Assembly (NCBI RefSeq): GCF_001653565.1
Contig: NZ_LYPB01000073.1
Coordinates: 108,896-172,895 of the forward strand
Origin: Paenibacillus oryzisoli
GTDB lineage: Bacteria > Bacillota > Bacilli > Paenibacillales > NBRC-103111
Direction of reading: 5' to 3'
Length of the DNA: 64,000 nucleotides
Below the pieces are notes generated by a model. That model had not been told where the DNA came from. It ran no database searches and saw only the letters and a program-made list of their open reading frames with translations. A program made the position numbers and the translations under genes. The first letter of the stretch is position 1. Each line of letters opens with the position of its first letter. Below, piece after piece: positions 49,187-58,631 of the stretch.

Positions 49187-49472
49187 TTACCAAGCATAAA
49201 CCGCAGGAGCCGCTCCGCCTGGACCTGGGAAAATGCGAACCAGCTCCTTCAACGTCGCTTCATCCAGCTTAAGCTCCACCGCTCGGAGCTTATCTATCAG
49301 TTGGTTCACGGTACGAGGCCCAATAATCGGCGCTGTCACGAATGGGTTCGTAAGCAGCCAAGCTAACGCGACGTGAGCGGGTTTTTCGCCTAGCTCGCTG
49401 CACATCTTCCGCGAAAGCTTCCAGCTGATCGATACGGCGTACTTTTTTCAGCAAGGGTTCGATAGTCGTCAC
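49187..49472 (-). pseudogene. Aldo/keto reductase remnant, truncated and frameshifted
   Basis: Two overlapping frames together give the last ~95 residues of an aldo/keto reductase. LLKKVRRIDQLEAFAE is in one frame, then, after one extra base near 49405, MCSELGEKPAHVALAWLLTN and VTAPIIGPRTVNQLIDKL in another. The first two thirds of the gene (catalytic Asp/Tyr/Lys/His) are missing upstream. It is an inactive relic of a once larger gene next to the SDR. Confidence 0.8.
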
Positions 49473-49540
49473 GTTGATTGACCTCGCTTCGCAACGATTA
49501 CATGTGAATTGAGTTCATTCTAGTCCATATTGGGAGTCAC

Positions 49541-49549
49541 TGCTATAAT
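49541..49549 (+). promoter_or_regulatory. Extended -10 promoter of the AraC gene
   Basis: TGCTATAAT is a complete TG-N-TATAAT element, 66 bases above the AraC start. No good -35 hexamer is present. Confidence 0.6.
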
Positions 49550-49614
49550 AAAATGGATGCACTATATAGCATAATGACCTATTACTCTTTCAAACCTTAC
49601 AGGGGGAGCCGTCG

Positions 49615-50463
49615 ATGGTTAACCATACAATTGCTCAGTACTCAATTGAAGCTCAGCAGGACATCCAATTCTATTACACGGGGACAGAACAATGCGTGCC
49701 TGGTCAATCTTGGGGACCAGCGATTAAACAGAACTATAAAATTTTCTATATTCATAGTGGCAAGGGGATCTATCGTGTCGGCAAGGAGACGTATCACTTA
49801 TCTCAGGGACATGTTTTTCTGATATCTCCCTATGTCCTTTCTTTTTTTGCAGCGGACGAAGTGAATCCGTGGAACTTTTCGTGGGTCGCTTTCGGTGGCG
49901 GCATCGTCCAAGATTATTTGCGGCAAGCTGGCTTCACGCCAGACAATCCTGTCATTTCCTGCGATCGGGAGTTGGAAATCCGGCAGTGCTTCAATAAACT
50001 GTTTGACGCGAACCAGCAGTTTTACAGCAAGCCATTGCAGCTGACCTCGGCGCTATATGCCTTCTTAGCCTTGTTACTGGAATCCTCTCAACAGGAGCCC
50101 CCGTTCCAGCAGCAGAAGACCATGAAAGACATGTACGTAGCTCAAGCGATCTCTTTTATGAGGAACAACTATGCCCGCCACCTTACGATTGAGGAAATGG
50201 CCCACACATTGGGACTAAGCCGGAAATACATCACGAGCCTTTTCAAAGCAGCCATCGGCACACCGCCGCAGCACTATTTAGGCGAAATCCGACTGAGCAA
50301 AGCGTGTGAACTGCTGACGAACACGTCACTTTCCATAAAGGAAATCGCCTACTCCGTTGGATATACGGATCAATTACATCTTAGTCGAATGTTCAAGAAG
50401 TTGTATGGCATCTCACCAAGCCAATACCGGGAAGGCATTCGATTGCCAACAAGCCAACAATGA
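49615..50463 (+). CDS. AraC-family transcriptional regulator
   Basis: This 282-residue regulator has an N-terminal AraC-binding cupin (SWGPAIKQNYKIFYIHSGKG, LSQGHVFLISPYVLSFF) of the MsmR/RhaS-like type and a C-terminal pair of helix-turn-helices (EEMAHTLGLSRKYITSLFKA and IKEIAYSVGYTDQLHLSRMF, then YGISPSQYREG). It faces the GH28-like gene with a shared terminator between them and is a plausible local sugar regulator. GGGGGAG precedes the ATG. Confidence 0.9.
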   Translation: MVNHTIAQYSIEAQQDIQFYYTGTEQCVPGQSWGPAIKQNYKIFYIHSGKGIYRVGKETYHLSQGHVFLISPYVLSFFAADEVNPWNFSWVAFGGGIVQDYLRQAGFTPDNPVISCDRELEIRQCFNKLFDANQQFYSKPLQLTSALYAFLALLLESSQQEPPFQQQKTMKDMYVAQAISFMRNNYARHLTIEEMAHTLGLSRKYITSLFKAAIGTPPQHYLGEIRLSKACELLTNTSLSIKEIAYSVGYTDQLHLSRMFKKLYGISPSQYREGIRLPTSQQ

Positions 50464-50509
50464 AAAAAATCAGTTAACATCCGTTTTTGTGGACGTTAAC
50501 TGATTTTTT
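50463..50509. terminator. Bidirectional terminator between AraC and the GH28-like gene
   Basis: AAAAATCAGTTAAC and GTTAACTGATTTTT enclose a TCC/GGA-extended loop. It works in both directions. Confidence 0.9.
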
Positions 50510-50535
50510 AGGGACATTATCTGGAAAGCTCGATG

Positions 50536-52995
50536 CTAGTAAATTTCTACCTCTGCAAACGCCATCCGATACCGATTCGCATCGCTTGGATTCGGGCGCA
50601 GATTGGTCCCATCTATTTTCACATATCTTGCAGATACCGCAGAAAACGCAAAACTCTGAACGGCATTCCCTGGCTGCGCATACCCCGTACGCGCTACAAC
50701 AGTCGTCCAATTCGCATTATCGACAGAGGTTTTAATCGTGAAATCGATCGGGAAGTTCTGCCCAACATTGCCTGCGTCATTACGCGGAAACAGATCCACC
50801 TTCGAGATCGTCTTGCTTGAGCCCATATCCAGCGTCACCGACTCTATATGGTTCGAAGTTAAGCTGTTGTTGCTGCTCCAACCCATGGAGCCTGTCACGC
50901 TGCTGCGTTGTCCGTCATGTATTTTGGCCGCCCCAAAATTCGTATTCTCCACCGAGCTGGTCGCTGACACACCTGCCCCCATTGCTAAGTTACCCACAGA
51001 TCCATATACTTCAAACTCCCATAGAGAGTAGCCGTACACGGTACCTCGCAGAGTCCCATTCATTTTCACATATCTAGCCAACGTTGGCGTAAAACTGATG
51101 TCATCAACACCGCCATTTCCCGTAGTTGTACTGAATACATTCGTCCATGTGCTGCCGTCATTAGAAACTTGGATTTGATAGTTTTTGCCATAAGCCGCTT
51201 CCCAATAAAGCTTCGCACCATCGACATACACCGGTGACCCCAGATCGACATAGATCCACTCATTATCTGTATAGCTAGACCCCCAACGTGAACCGAAGTT
51301 GCCATCAAAAGAAAGACTCGGCGCAGCCGTGCCCGAAGAAGCTATTGCCCCCTTATTCAAAGCTAAATTCACGCGTTGTACAGGTTCAGCAATTTGCGTC
51401 GGCAGGATCGTCACAGGTGTGTGATTAGCGCGATTCAGTATGTTCATTTGCGCTAAGTTCTGCGCAGGCGTCGAACTGCCAGGCATTACCACGTTATTAA
51501 ACGTGATATTACTGATGTTTTTGGTGCTGCTGTATCCTTTCAGCGTCCCCAACGTCGTTCCGGCATCGCGGACTAGAATATCCTTAACGATCAAGGTATT
51601 GATTGTACCGCCGCCAAAACCATCAGCATTTCGAATAATAAAGGAGGCCCATGTCCGCGTGCTGTCATTGGTATACGTTATTCGCTCAATATCGATATTA
51701 TCGAAGGTAACATTCGTGAGATCACCAACACCATATTTATGATCAACACCGATACCGACAGATGCGTCGTACACCACACTATTTTTGAATGTAACGTCGC
51801 TTTGATTTTGTCGCATACCTTGACCTACTTTATATCCGAAGCACACTGTCCAAGAAATCAGATCGTCAAAAACGACATTGCTGACAGGCTCAGGGCTTCC
51901 AGGCCAGCTTAGACTAATATCTGTCGTCTGATCCCATGATTTTGTGGTGTAAGGATCGTCCAAACCAATGCCGATGCCATGCTGAACGAGCACGTTCTGC
52001 GATTCATTCACATCAATGCCGTCGTTTTCTCCCATATCAAAGCGGTTAAGGATTTTCAGATTTTTAAAAGTCAAATCATTCGATCTCGCTGGCGTTACAG
52101 CCCATGACCCCGAATCGCGGATTAACGGTCCATCGAAGGTAAAGTTGGTAGTCCCGATCGGCACAATGATATTACTGGCAAAATTGTTCGTCGTGGTCGC
52201 GTATTTGCCGTTGCCGTCGATGGTGCCTCGACCGTAAATTTTGACATTGTCTGCGCCATTCTGGGTGTACAGCCACCAAGTGACGTCTCGATTCTGTGAA
52301 TCCTTGTGCCAATTCACCGTGTAATCACTCGCCACTCCTGTAAAACGAAGCACAGCTCCGCCTTCCAAGTACAAGGCAACGTCGCTTTTCAGTTGCAGAT
52401 TCCCTGCCTTGTAGATCCCTGCAGGCACATAGACAATTCCTTGGCCACCTGTATAGTTGGCTGCATCGTTAATAGCATTCTGGATGGCGGTTGTCGCCAT
52501 ACCCGAACCTGTGCTATCCGCGTTGTACGGTGCGTTCTTCACATTATAAATCCCCGTCCCCGATGATGCCGGTTTGTTCGTCTCCGCCGGGTCAGCTGCG
52601 ATGACGAGCGCGCGTTGTCCGTTGATTTTGACAATCAAATATTCGTCGCCACTGACTGTAAAAGTCAGCTTGTTGCCACTCGTTGTTCCCGTTACATTCA
52701 GCTTCTTCGGGGAGATGGAGTAGGACGTAATGCTCGCTTGCCCAATAGCCGTAATCTCAATGGTTGCGGCCCCTGACATGGAGAAATGAGCATAATCGTA
52801 ATCGCTTGTGTAACTAACCACTGGAATCGTTGTGGCATCTACCTTAAGCCCGTACACCGTGGATGCGGTGTAGATCGAAGGCAATCCATAAGAAGAGATG
52901 GTCGCCGCATGAACCTGAACAGGCACAGCCCCTAAACCCCCAAGGATAAAAATAAATGAAAATAATCCAATCAGCCAAGCCTTCATTTTGCGCAA
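50536..52995 (-). CDS. Secreted GH28/GH49-like beta-helix glycosidase with two F5/8-C (CBM32) modules
   Basis: This 819-residue secreted enzyme has a signal peptide to about residue 30 (VHA-A) and a small beta-domain to about 155. The right-handed beta-helix (about 160-540) opens with NADSTGSGMATTAIQNAIND and carries ENDGIDVNESQNVLV and GIGLDDPYT, the paired Asp sites expected in the GH28-clan. Two F5/8-type C sugar-binding modules follow (about 560-680 and 690-819). The exact GH family (28 or a relative such as 49) is uncertain. The substrate is probably a pectic or alpha-glucan polymer, given the neighbouring lyase and rhamnosidase-like genes. A cre-like site lies 50-63 bases above. Confidence 0.85.
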   Translation of the reverse strand: MRKMKAWLIGLFSFIFILGGLGAVPVQVHAATISSYGLPSIYTASTVYGLKVDATTIPVVSYTSDYDYAHFSMSGAATIEITAIGQASITSYSISPKKLNVTGTTSGNKLTFTVSGDEYLIVKINGQRALVIAADPAETNKPASSGTGIYNVKNAPYNADSTGSGMATTAIQNAINDAANYTGGQGIVYVPAGIYKAGNLQLKSDVALYLEGGAVLRFTGVASDYTVNWHKDSQNRDVTWWLYTQNGADNVKIYGRGTIDGNGKYATTTNNFASNIIVPIGTTNFTFDGPLIRDSGSWAVTPARSNDLTFKNLKILNRFDMGENDGIDVNESQNVLVQHGIGIGLDDPYTTKSWDQTTDISLSWPGSPEPVSNVVFDDLISWTVCFGYKVGQGMRQNQSDVTFKNSVVYDASVGIGVDHKYGVGDLTNVTFDNIDIERITYTNDSTRTWASFIIRNADGFGGGTINTLIVKDILVRDAGTTLGTLKGYSSTKNISNITFNNVVMPGSSTPAQNLAQMNILNRANHTPVTILPTQIAEPVQRVNLALNKGAIASSGTAAPSLSFDGNFGSRWGSSYTDNEWIYVDLGSPVYVDGAKLYWEAAYGKNYQIQVSNDGSTWTNVFSTTTGNGGVDDISFTPTLARYVKMNGTLRGTVYGYSLWEFEVYGSVGNLAMGAGVSATSSVENTNFGAAKIHDGQRSSVTGSMGWSSNNSLTSNHIESVTLDMGSSKTISKVDLFPRNDAGNVGQNFPIDFTIKTSVDNANWTTVVARTGYAQPGNAVQSFAFSAVSARYVKIDGTNLRPNPSDANRYRMAFAEVEIY

Positions 52996-53044
52996 ATAAA
53001 TTCCCTCCTTCTGATGTTCTCGCTAAGACGAGATAATTAAACGC

Positions 53045-53058
53045 TTAAAGCGCTTACA
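53045..53058. promoter_or_regulatory. CcpA cre-like site upstream of the GH28-like gene
   Basis: On the minus strand TGTAAGCGCTTTAA matches TGWNANCGNTNWCA at 13 of 14 positions. The adjacent AAACGCTT makes a longer GC-TTAAAGCG symmetry. Confidence 0.6.
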
Positions 53059-53070
53059 TAAATAAGTATA

Positions 53071-53127
53071 AAAAAGCTGCCCTGGTTCCAGTAATGCGGG
53101 AACTTCCATATCGAGGGCAGCTTTCTT
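53071..53127 (-). terminator. Terminator after the GH106-like gene
   Basis: On the minus strand, AAAGCTGCCCT and AGGGCAGCTTT, with an inner GTTCC/GGAAC pair, are followed by a run of T. Confidence 0.85.
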
Positions 53128-53138
53128 AATGTTTTTAG

Positions 53139-55538
53139 TTATTGAACCAATCGTACCTCGCCAGCTATCCCCCATTTGACGAAATGGGCACCATCCACCT
53201 TCGTTTGTTCAGGAGCATCTGGACGGTCGGCAAAGTTTTTAACACCTTTATATTGATCTGGACTCGTTAAATAACGGTCGCCGTCGATATGCCGATGAGG
53301 TCCGTACACATTGAAAGTACTCGGATATAACAGGACCTCCATTACATACGCGCCTTTCCGGATCACTTGCGGAAGCGGTACAGACCAATTGGGTCCCCAG
53401 CACCAACCCAGCTCATCCCCATTCAGTTTCACCAATGCGGCATCTGCCCATAGATCGGAAAACCCAAGGGCAGCGTTCTCTGCATCGTCGAGTAAGATCG
53501 TTTTTCTCACCATTATTGGCAAGCCAGCATATGGGAACCCAGCCGTAATTAAGTCCTCACTCTGGATCTTAGTAGGCAATGGAGCTAACGTAAATGGCCC
53601 TTCCAACAGCCATTGATGCTCGTCCTTCTCAATCAGAGGAGCTTCACTCCTGACAATGAACGAACCACGCAGGAAAGCAATCGGACATGCTTCTCCCCCT
53701 GGCAGCGGCGTGACCTCGAAATGCAGCTTCGACACCTTCACAATTAACGATGCAGGAACAGCCGCCTCGAAACCGAGTGCCGTTGGCAGCACTTCTAGTT
53801 TCACATCGTTCAACCAAACCGCATGCACCTCATCATGTACAAAGAGTGTCATTCCGCCATAGGACTCCGCCTGATTCATGTTGATTTCTGCTGTCAGCTT
53901 GCCATTGTCTTGGGGCTGCAGCTCTATATAAATTTGATTCTCTTCCGGCACTTCTGCGGTCCACGAAGTCTGCTCTAAGTGTGTAATCTCCCGAGTCGGT
54001 AGTAGAGCAGTATGTTTCGCCTGCAGCACACGCTGCCAGTCCTCCGAATCACAAAGCGTAACTCCCACTGCACGCATCCGCTCTATAATCGCTGGGTCCT
54101 GCCAACGGCAGCCATCTGCTAGAAGCACATCCGTGTAGTCACGCTGACCAATCCGCAGCGTGCCGTCCATGATCGCACCCGATTCCTCAATTGCCCGCTC
54201 CTCGGTTAACTCATAATGAACGCCTGCGTCGAAGCAAGCTTCTACGAGCGCAAGCAGCTTCGCATTGAGAGTCCCTGCCGTACTGGCTGGAATGTTCGTC
54301 CCGTCATGCTCATTCATTGGCATCGCGTCACGCGTATCGAAATGCGCCATAATCCCACGGGTGGGCACTACAATAAGCACATCTGGCTTCGCCCTCAAAT
54401 CAGGCAGTTGTGCAGATTGCTCCTGCAGTGATACCAACAGCGCAGGAAAGGCATCCTTCCAAGTAAGATGGCTCGGCATGGAAGGCGGCCAGTCTTGTAC
54501 CGCTTGTGTGGTAAGCCTCAGCTGGTTCAAGTGGAATACGAAATGTTCCACGCCATGACTTGCCAGCCACATCACATAATTGGTGAAGGACTCGGGCGAG
54601 ACACCCCAACCGCTTCCCCCCATAGCTTCAACCAGCGCACAATCTCGTCCTTGCTGCATTGCAACAGAATGAGCAATACGCGGGTAAAAGTTATTCCCTG
54701 GGAGTCGCTCCAAGGCGTCAATCGCTGGTGTTTCAACTGTTTTTAAAACTTGAAACGCTGAACCGCTATACGATAATTGGAAAAATGGACTTTCCTCCGC
54801 TTTCACGTGGGCCGTGAATTTTTTGCCATGTTTCTCACACCAATCGGCTACAGGTTTATAGAAACTCGCAACAATCACATCCGTTAACATTTCCCAGTAG
54901 CGCACACGGAACTCTTCGTAGCCGTCCCCCGTTGTGAACATAAGCGGCAATTGCAGGAACAAATCTTCACCGTACTTCCTCTCATAGAGCGCTGGGAATC
55001 GATCATCCCAAGGGATGGCACCTGTTTTGACGGTAATCCCATGTCCATCCAGGAACGCGACTTCGTCAGAGAAAAAACCGGTCACATAATCGAAGGCTTC
55101 AGGAAGCAGGCCTTTACGATAGCCCTCATGCGTGAATGCTATAAATAGTTGTACAGCCTCTGGGTCTAGGGAGGAGACGGCTGCACTTTCTCCAAAAACA
55201 AGCTTGCCACCTTGCTCATCCGAGATCCAATTCACATGCTTGCATGTGGATTCCGGCAACCTTCGGAACACTTCACCACCGGCTGTGCCAGAAGGCCAAC
55301 CATTTTCATCGTAAATCCAGAAGATCATGCCCGTCGATTTGGCATATATAATCAAGTCTGAAAGAATGGCCAGATACGCTTCACTCATATAAACAGGTTT
55401 GTTCGGGTAAAAACGAGGATGAAAAACAACGCCCTCCAGTCCGGCTAAACGGATTTCGTCTAACTGATCTTGCAGCTGTTCTAGAATTAATTCATCGTTG
55501 ATTGACCAAAAACTGAGGAATGACAATTTATTTCTCAT
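53139..55538 (-). CDS. GH106-like glycoside hydrolase (alpha-L-rhamnosidase-type)
   Basis: This 799-residue protein has no signal peptide, so it is probably cytosolic. The front has FWSINDELILEQLQDQLDEI, GLEGVVFHPRF and FWIYDENGWPSGTAGGEVFR, which is the signature of the GH106 alpha-L-rhamnosidase-like group. VTGFFSDEVAFLDGHG and TAHVKAEESPF hold acidic residues suited to catalysis. The C terminus is a beta-sandwich with ALVKLNGDELGWCWGPNW and VLLYPSTFNVYGPHRHIDG. It would cleave rhamnose-type ends from oligosaccharides brought in by the adjacent ABC importer. The exact family and sugar need confirmation. Confidence 0.75.
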   Translation of the reverse strand: MRNKLSFLSFWSINDELILEQLQDQLDEIRLAGLEGVVFHPRFYPNKPVYMSEAYLAILSDLIIYAKSTGMIFWIYDENGWPSGTAGGEVFRRLPESTCKHVNWISDEQGGKLVFGESAAVSSLDPEAVQLFIAFTHEGYRKGLLPEAFDYVTGFFSDEVAFLDGHGITVKTGAIPWDDRFPALYERKYGEDLFLQLPLMFTTGDGYEEFRVRYWEMLTDVIVASFYKPVADWCEKHGKKFTAHVKAEESPFFQLSYSGSAFQVLKTVETPAIDALERLPGNNFYPRIAHSVAMQQGRDCALVEAMGGSGWGVSPESFTNYVMWLASHGVEHFVFHLNQLRLTTQAVQDWPPSMPSHLTWKDAFPALLVSLQEQSAQLPDLRAKPDVLIVVPTRGIMAHFDTRDAMPMNEHDGTNIPASTAGTLNAKLLALVEACFDAGVHYELTEERAIEESGAIMDGTLRIGQRDYTDVLLADGCRWQDPAIIERMRAVGVTLCDSEDWQRVLQAKHTALLPTREITHLEQTSWTAEVPEENQIYIELQPQDNGKLTAEINMNQAESYGGMTLFVHDEVHAVWLNDVKLEVLPTALGFEAAVPASLIVKVSKLHFEVTPLPGGEACPIAFLRGSFIVRSEAPLIEKDEHQWLLEGPFTLAPLPTKIQSEDLITAGFPYAGLPIMVRKTILLDDAENAALGFSDLWADAALVKLNGDELGWCWGPNWSVPLPQVIRKGAYVMEVLLYPSTFNVYGPHRHIDGDRYLTSPDQYKGVKNFADRPDAPEQTKVDGAHFVKWGIAGEVRLVQ

Positions 55539-55556
55539 TTTTTTTACACACCCTTT

Positions 55557-55570
55557 TCCCCTAATTAGGG
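55557..55570. promoter_or_regulatory. 14-bp perfect palindrome between the lyase and hydrolase genes
   Basis: CCCCTAATTAGGGG lies 19-32 bases above the GH106-like start. It could be a small hairpin that masks the GGGGAAAAGGG ribosome region on the minus strand, or an operator. Confidence 0.45.
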
Positions 55571-55608
55571 GTTATATCGAATTGTTTCACATGGGTATCA
55601 TAATGACA

Positions 55609-57708
55609 TCAGATCAGCTTCTCAATATACACTTTTCCGTCTAATAGATGTATGTGATAAGTTGCCTGTGATTCCGCGTGATTCCACGATATTTGAAGGG
55701 TATCGGTAGTCAATTCAGCCACTTCGAGTCGACCTAATCGTCGATTTCCCAAGTCGGCATCATAATGCAGAGCTTGCACAAATATCACTCGCTTCTCCAC
55801 AGAAGCCGTTATCGTATTAGATGTTCGCTGCCCACTTGGTGGATTGTCTGGCGTCAACGCGGTATAGATATGGGTTGGCAGCGAGCACCAGACGTGCTGC
55901 TCCAATGTTCCTTCACGCATCTGGTAACTGAAGGCGGATTCGTCCGCTATCAGCTTCCGCTTCTCCTTGAACCATTGCTGATCCAATCGGCTTAACTGAT
56001 CCTCCGTGGCGGACCAAAGATCATGAGCATCATTGTCTTGCAGCTTACCGCTCCAATGATTCGTCCAATGAACCACGCGCGGTTCGGGGACAGTGACTTG
56101 CACAAGATCAAGGAGATGATCCTCAACTAAGATATTTATTCTCCGAATTTGAGCCCCTCGATACGCATCGCTGTCCCATGGATTGAGCTCTGCAGGCAAG
56201 ATGATGCGATCTTTCATCTCATACTCCTCAGCCAGCCAATCCACGGCTGTTTCCAGCCATGCGCCCCATGACTCTTCGTGCATTTGAATCAACCGTCCAT
56301 CCCGTGGCGGCTGGTCTGCCCCATCGATACTCACGGTATTATGCGAGTACGTATGTTTAAACCAACCGTAATGCGCAGGCACGCCGTACGCTGTCGTGCC
56401 AGGGTCCACAAGCAAAGGGATGCCGCTGTGCATGACGGATAGACCTAGGCGATCCATGTGATCATGTTCCCCGCCAAAACGGCTGTGCTTCACAATCACA
56501 TGCCAGCCCGCTGAGTTCACTAGCTTGGTCAGTCCGCTCGCGGGCAAAGAGCGTGTCCGCTGTACTTCAGCTCCGAGCGAATCCAGCTCCGTTGTCTCTC
56601 CATCTAAATCCTGGCCAAACATCAATGCGTAGATTGAATCTCGCTGCGTTGGTTTCGCGATCTTGATGCGTGGATCATCTTCTGCCGTGCCATAAGCCGT
56701 ATTCAAAAGCGAACGATATTTGCCATCACCATAAATATCATAGGCAATCTCGTAGTACGGCACATAGGTGCCGATATGATGACCTAGCCCTGCGTCATTG
56801 AGCGTTTGCATCACCCCGTTTGGCAAAACCAACTGCAAGGGATAATCGAACATCGCTTTCAGCGCTTTCTTTGTCCATACATCCCAAGTCGTTCCTTCAG
56901 CAATTAAGGCGTAGTGCAGCAGCGATTTAAACGCATAGAAATGATATTGAACATTCCCCTCGTACCATAAACCGTCCTCCATAATTCCGCGATTCAACTG
57001 GTCATGCAGGCCGTATTCACCTTCTAGAGCAGCAGCCAGCACCGTCCTATCATGTAATAGAAGCCCCAGCGCGGCAATAGCTGATGTAATCAATACGGAG
57101 TGGTTATGGATTTGCTTTTCTTTATGCGCAATAAGAAACCGGGCACAGGGCTCAAGCAGCCCCGCCTGTATATGAGCGAGCTCTTCAGGGGGGAGATGCT
57201 CCTGAATCATATCGAAAGCAAGCGCCAAGTCCGTAATCCAATGCGCTTCATCCAGCGTTTGGGCAAATAGTTTGCCAGGCCCGTTATAGGGAACGTTGCC
57301 GTGAATGGCGTACGTTTCGTAGTGATCGGCATATGCCATGAGATATGATTGGACGAATTGCAGTCGTTTCTCATCAGGCTCTAGTGCATAGAGTAATGCT
57401 ACACGATACACGGCTTGACCGATCTGGCTATGAGCGATCGACGTCCAGCATCCATCAAGCAGTTGATTGCGCCGTTCCTTGCCACAAGTCGAACAACGAT
57501 GAAGAAAGGGCTCGCCCCACTGGAAAGTGAGCCGAGTCCCATCTTCTTCACAATGATAATCGTGCGTCCATTCGCCTTGCTCGTTGGCGCGGACGGCGAA
57601 GGTAATCTTCGCCGCTTCTTCCGCATCCCATCTTAGCAGCTCTATCGCTGCTTGAAATTCCGCTTTCCCTGCGTTCCTACGCAATATCTCTATGCGCTTG
57701 ATATCCAT
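55609..57708 (-). CDS. Heparinase II/III-family polysaccharide lyase
   Basis: This 699-residue protein has an N-terminal alpha/alpha-toroid (about 60-370, with GNVPYNGPGKLFAQTLDEAH and KQIHNHSVLITSAIAALGLL) and a C-terminal beta-sandwich with the family signature FGGEHDHMDRLGLSVMHSG and YSHNTVSIDGADQPP. The His and Tyr residues of these loops are the likely catalytic set. It has no signal peptide and so is probably an intracellular oligo-uronate lyase. ATG 57708 with GGAGG 11 bases above is used; a 34-residue upstream extension is out of the gene gap. It is 14 bp from the permease gene and in the same operon. Confidence 0.88.
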   Translation of the reverse strand: MDIKRIEILRRNAGKAEFQAAIELLRWDAEEAAKITFAVRANEQGEWTHDYHCEEDGTRLTFQWGEPFLHRCSTCGKERRNQLLDGCWTSIAHSQIGQAVYRVALLYALEPDEKRLQFVQSYLMAYADHYETYAIHGNVPYNGPGKLFAQTLDEAHWITDLALAFDMIQEHLPPEELAHIQAGLLEPCARFLIAHKEKQIHNHSVLITSAIAALGLLLHDRTVLAAALEGEYGLHDQLNRGIMEDGLWYEGNVQYHFYAFKSLLHYALIAEGTTWDVWTKKALKAMFDYPLQLVLPNGVMQTLNDAGLGHHIGTYVPYYEIAYDIYGDGKYRSLLNTAYGTAEDDPRIKIAKPTQRDSIYALMFGQDLDGETTELDSLGAEVQRTRSLPASGLTKLVNSAGWHVIVKHSRFGGEHDHMDRLGLSVMHSGIPLLVDPGTTAYGVPAHYGWFKHTYSHNTVSIDGADQPPRDGRLIQMHEESWGAWLETAVDWLAEEYEMKDRIILPAELNPWDSDAYRGAQIRRINILVEDHLLDLVQVTVPEPRVVHWTNHWSGKLQDNDAHDLWSATEDQLSRLDQQWFKEKRKLIADESAFSYQMREGTLEQHVWCSLPTHIYTALTPDNPPSGQRTSNTITASVEKRVIFVQALHYDADLGNRRLGRLEVAELTTDTLQISWNHAESQATYHIHLLDGKVYIEKLI

Positions 57709-57722
57709 GGTGAGATGTCCTC

Positions 57723-58613
57723 CTAGCCTTTCAATGAACCTGCCGTCATTTGCATGAACTGACGATTGGCAATCATATAGACAAGTAACAGCGGCAGAAT
57801 CGATAGACAAGCTCCAGCCATCATATAATGCGTTTGTACCGCAGCAGATGCCCCGTACCGCAAGTAAGATAAGCCAACCGTCAGCGTTTGCAAATCCGGA
57901 TTCGTCATCGTAAATACTAACGGCCGCAAGTATTCATTCCACGCTCCGCAAAAGGTAAACAGTGCGCCTACGCCAAGCCCTGGACGCATCAGCGGCAAAA
58001 TAATCCGCCAGAAAATGCCGCTGTTAGAACAGCCGTCGATCCGCGCAGCCTCGTCTAATTCCCGGGAAATACCTTTTAGGAAGCTCAGTAAAATAAAGAA
58101 TATATACGCGTGACCGCTGATGAGAATAAGGACTACGCCCCATAAATTCGTATTCAGGTGCAGTTTGACCATCAGTTCGAACTGAGGTCTAATAACAACA
58201 GCGCCAATGGAAATAAACATCGTGGACGCTTGAATCGCCACATAAATCGCTTTTCCTGGGAATTTGAGACGATCTACGACATATGCGGCCATGGAGGCTA
58301 CGATCAGTACGCCGATCGTCGTCGCTCCACTCAGGAACAAGCTATTCCAAGTAAATCTGGCAAAATTAGCTTGTACCCAAGCTTCCTTATAATTTTCGAA
58401 GTGCCAGGAAGACGGGAATATTTTGCCCCCCTTGGTAATCTCCATGTTGGACATAAAGGAGCCTAAAAAAGTCACAACGACAGGGAAAACGATGAGTAAA
58501 GCAGTAATCAGTAAAAACAGCCAGAGCAGCGCTCTTCCACCCCATCTCCCTACTGAAAATGACCGTGTTGGTTTCTTTATTTGAACAGCCCGTATCGAAT
58601 TAGTCACTGCCAT
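57723..58613 (-). CDS. ABC sugar permease, MalG type
   Basis: This 296-residue permease has six spans and EAA loop DEAARIDGCSNSGIFWRIILP. An N-terminal basic tail precedes the first span. It is partner of the MalF-type gene 18 bp upstream. Import specificity is set by the adjacent binding protein; no ATPase gene is present, so a shared MsmX-like ATPase is expected. Confidence 0.92.
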   Translation of the reverse strand: MAVTNSIRAVQIKKPTRSFSVGRWGGRALLWLFLLITALLIVFPVVVTFLGSFMSNMEITKGGKIFPSSWHFENYKEAWVQANFARFTWNSLFLSGATTIGVLIVASMAAYVVDRLKFPGKAIYVAIQASTMFISIGAVVIRPQFELMVKLHLNTNLWGVVLILISGHAYIFFILLSFLKGISRELDEAARIDGCSNSGIFWRIILPLMRPGLGVGALFTFCGAWNEYLRPLVFTMTNPDLQTLTVGLSYLRYGASAAVQTHYMMAGACLSILPLLLVYMIANRQFMQMTAGSLKG

Positions 58614-58631
58614 GATTCCTGAGTCTCCTTC

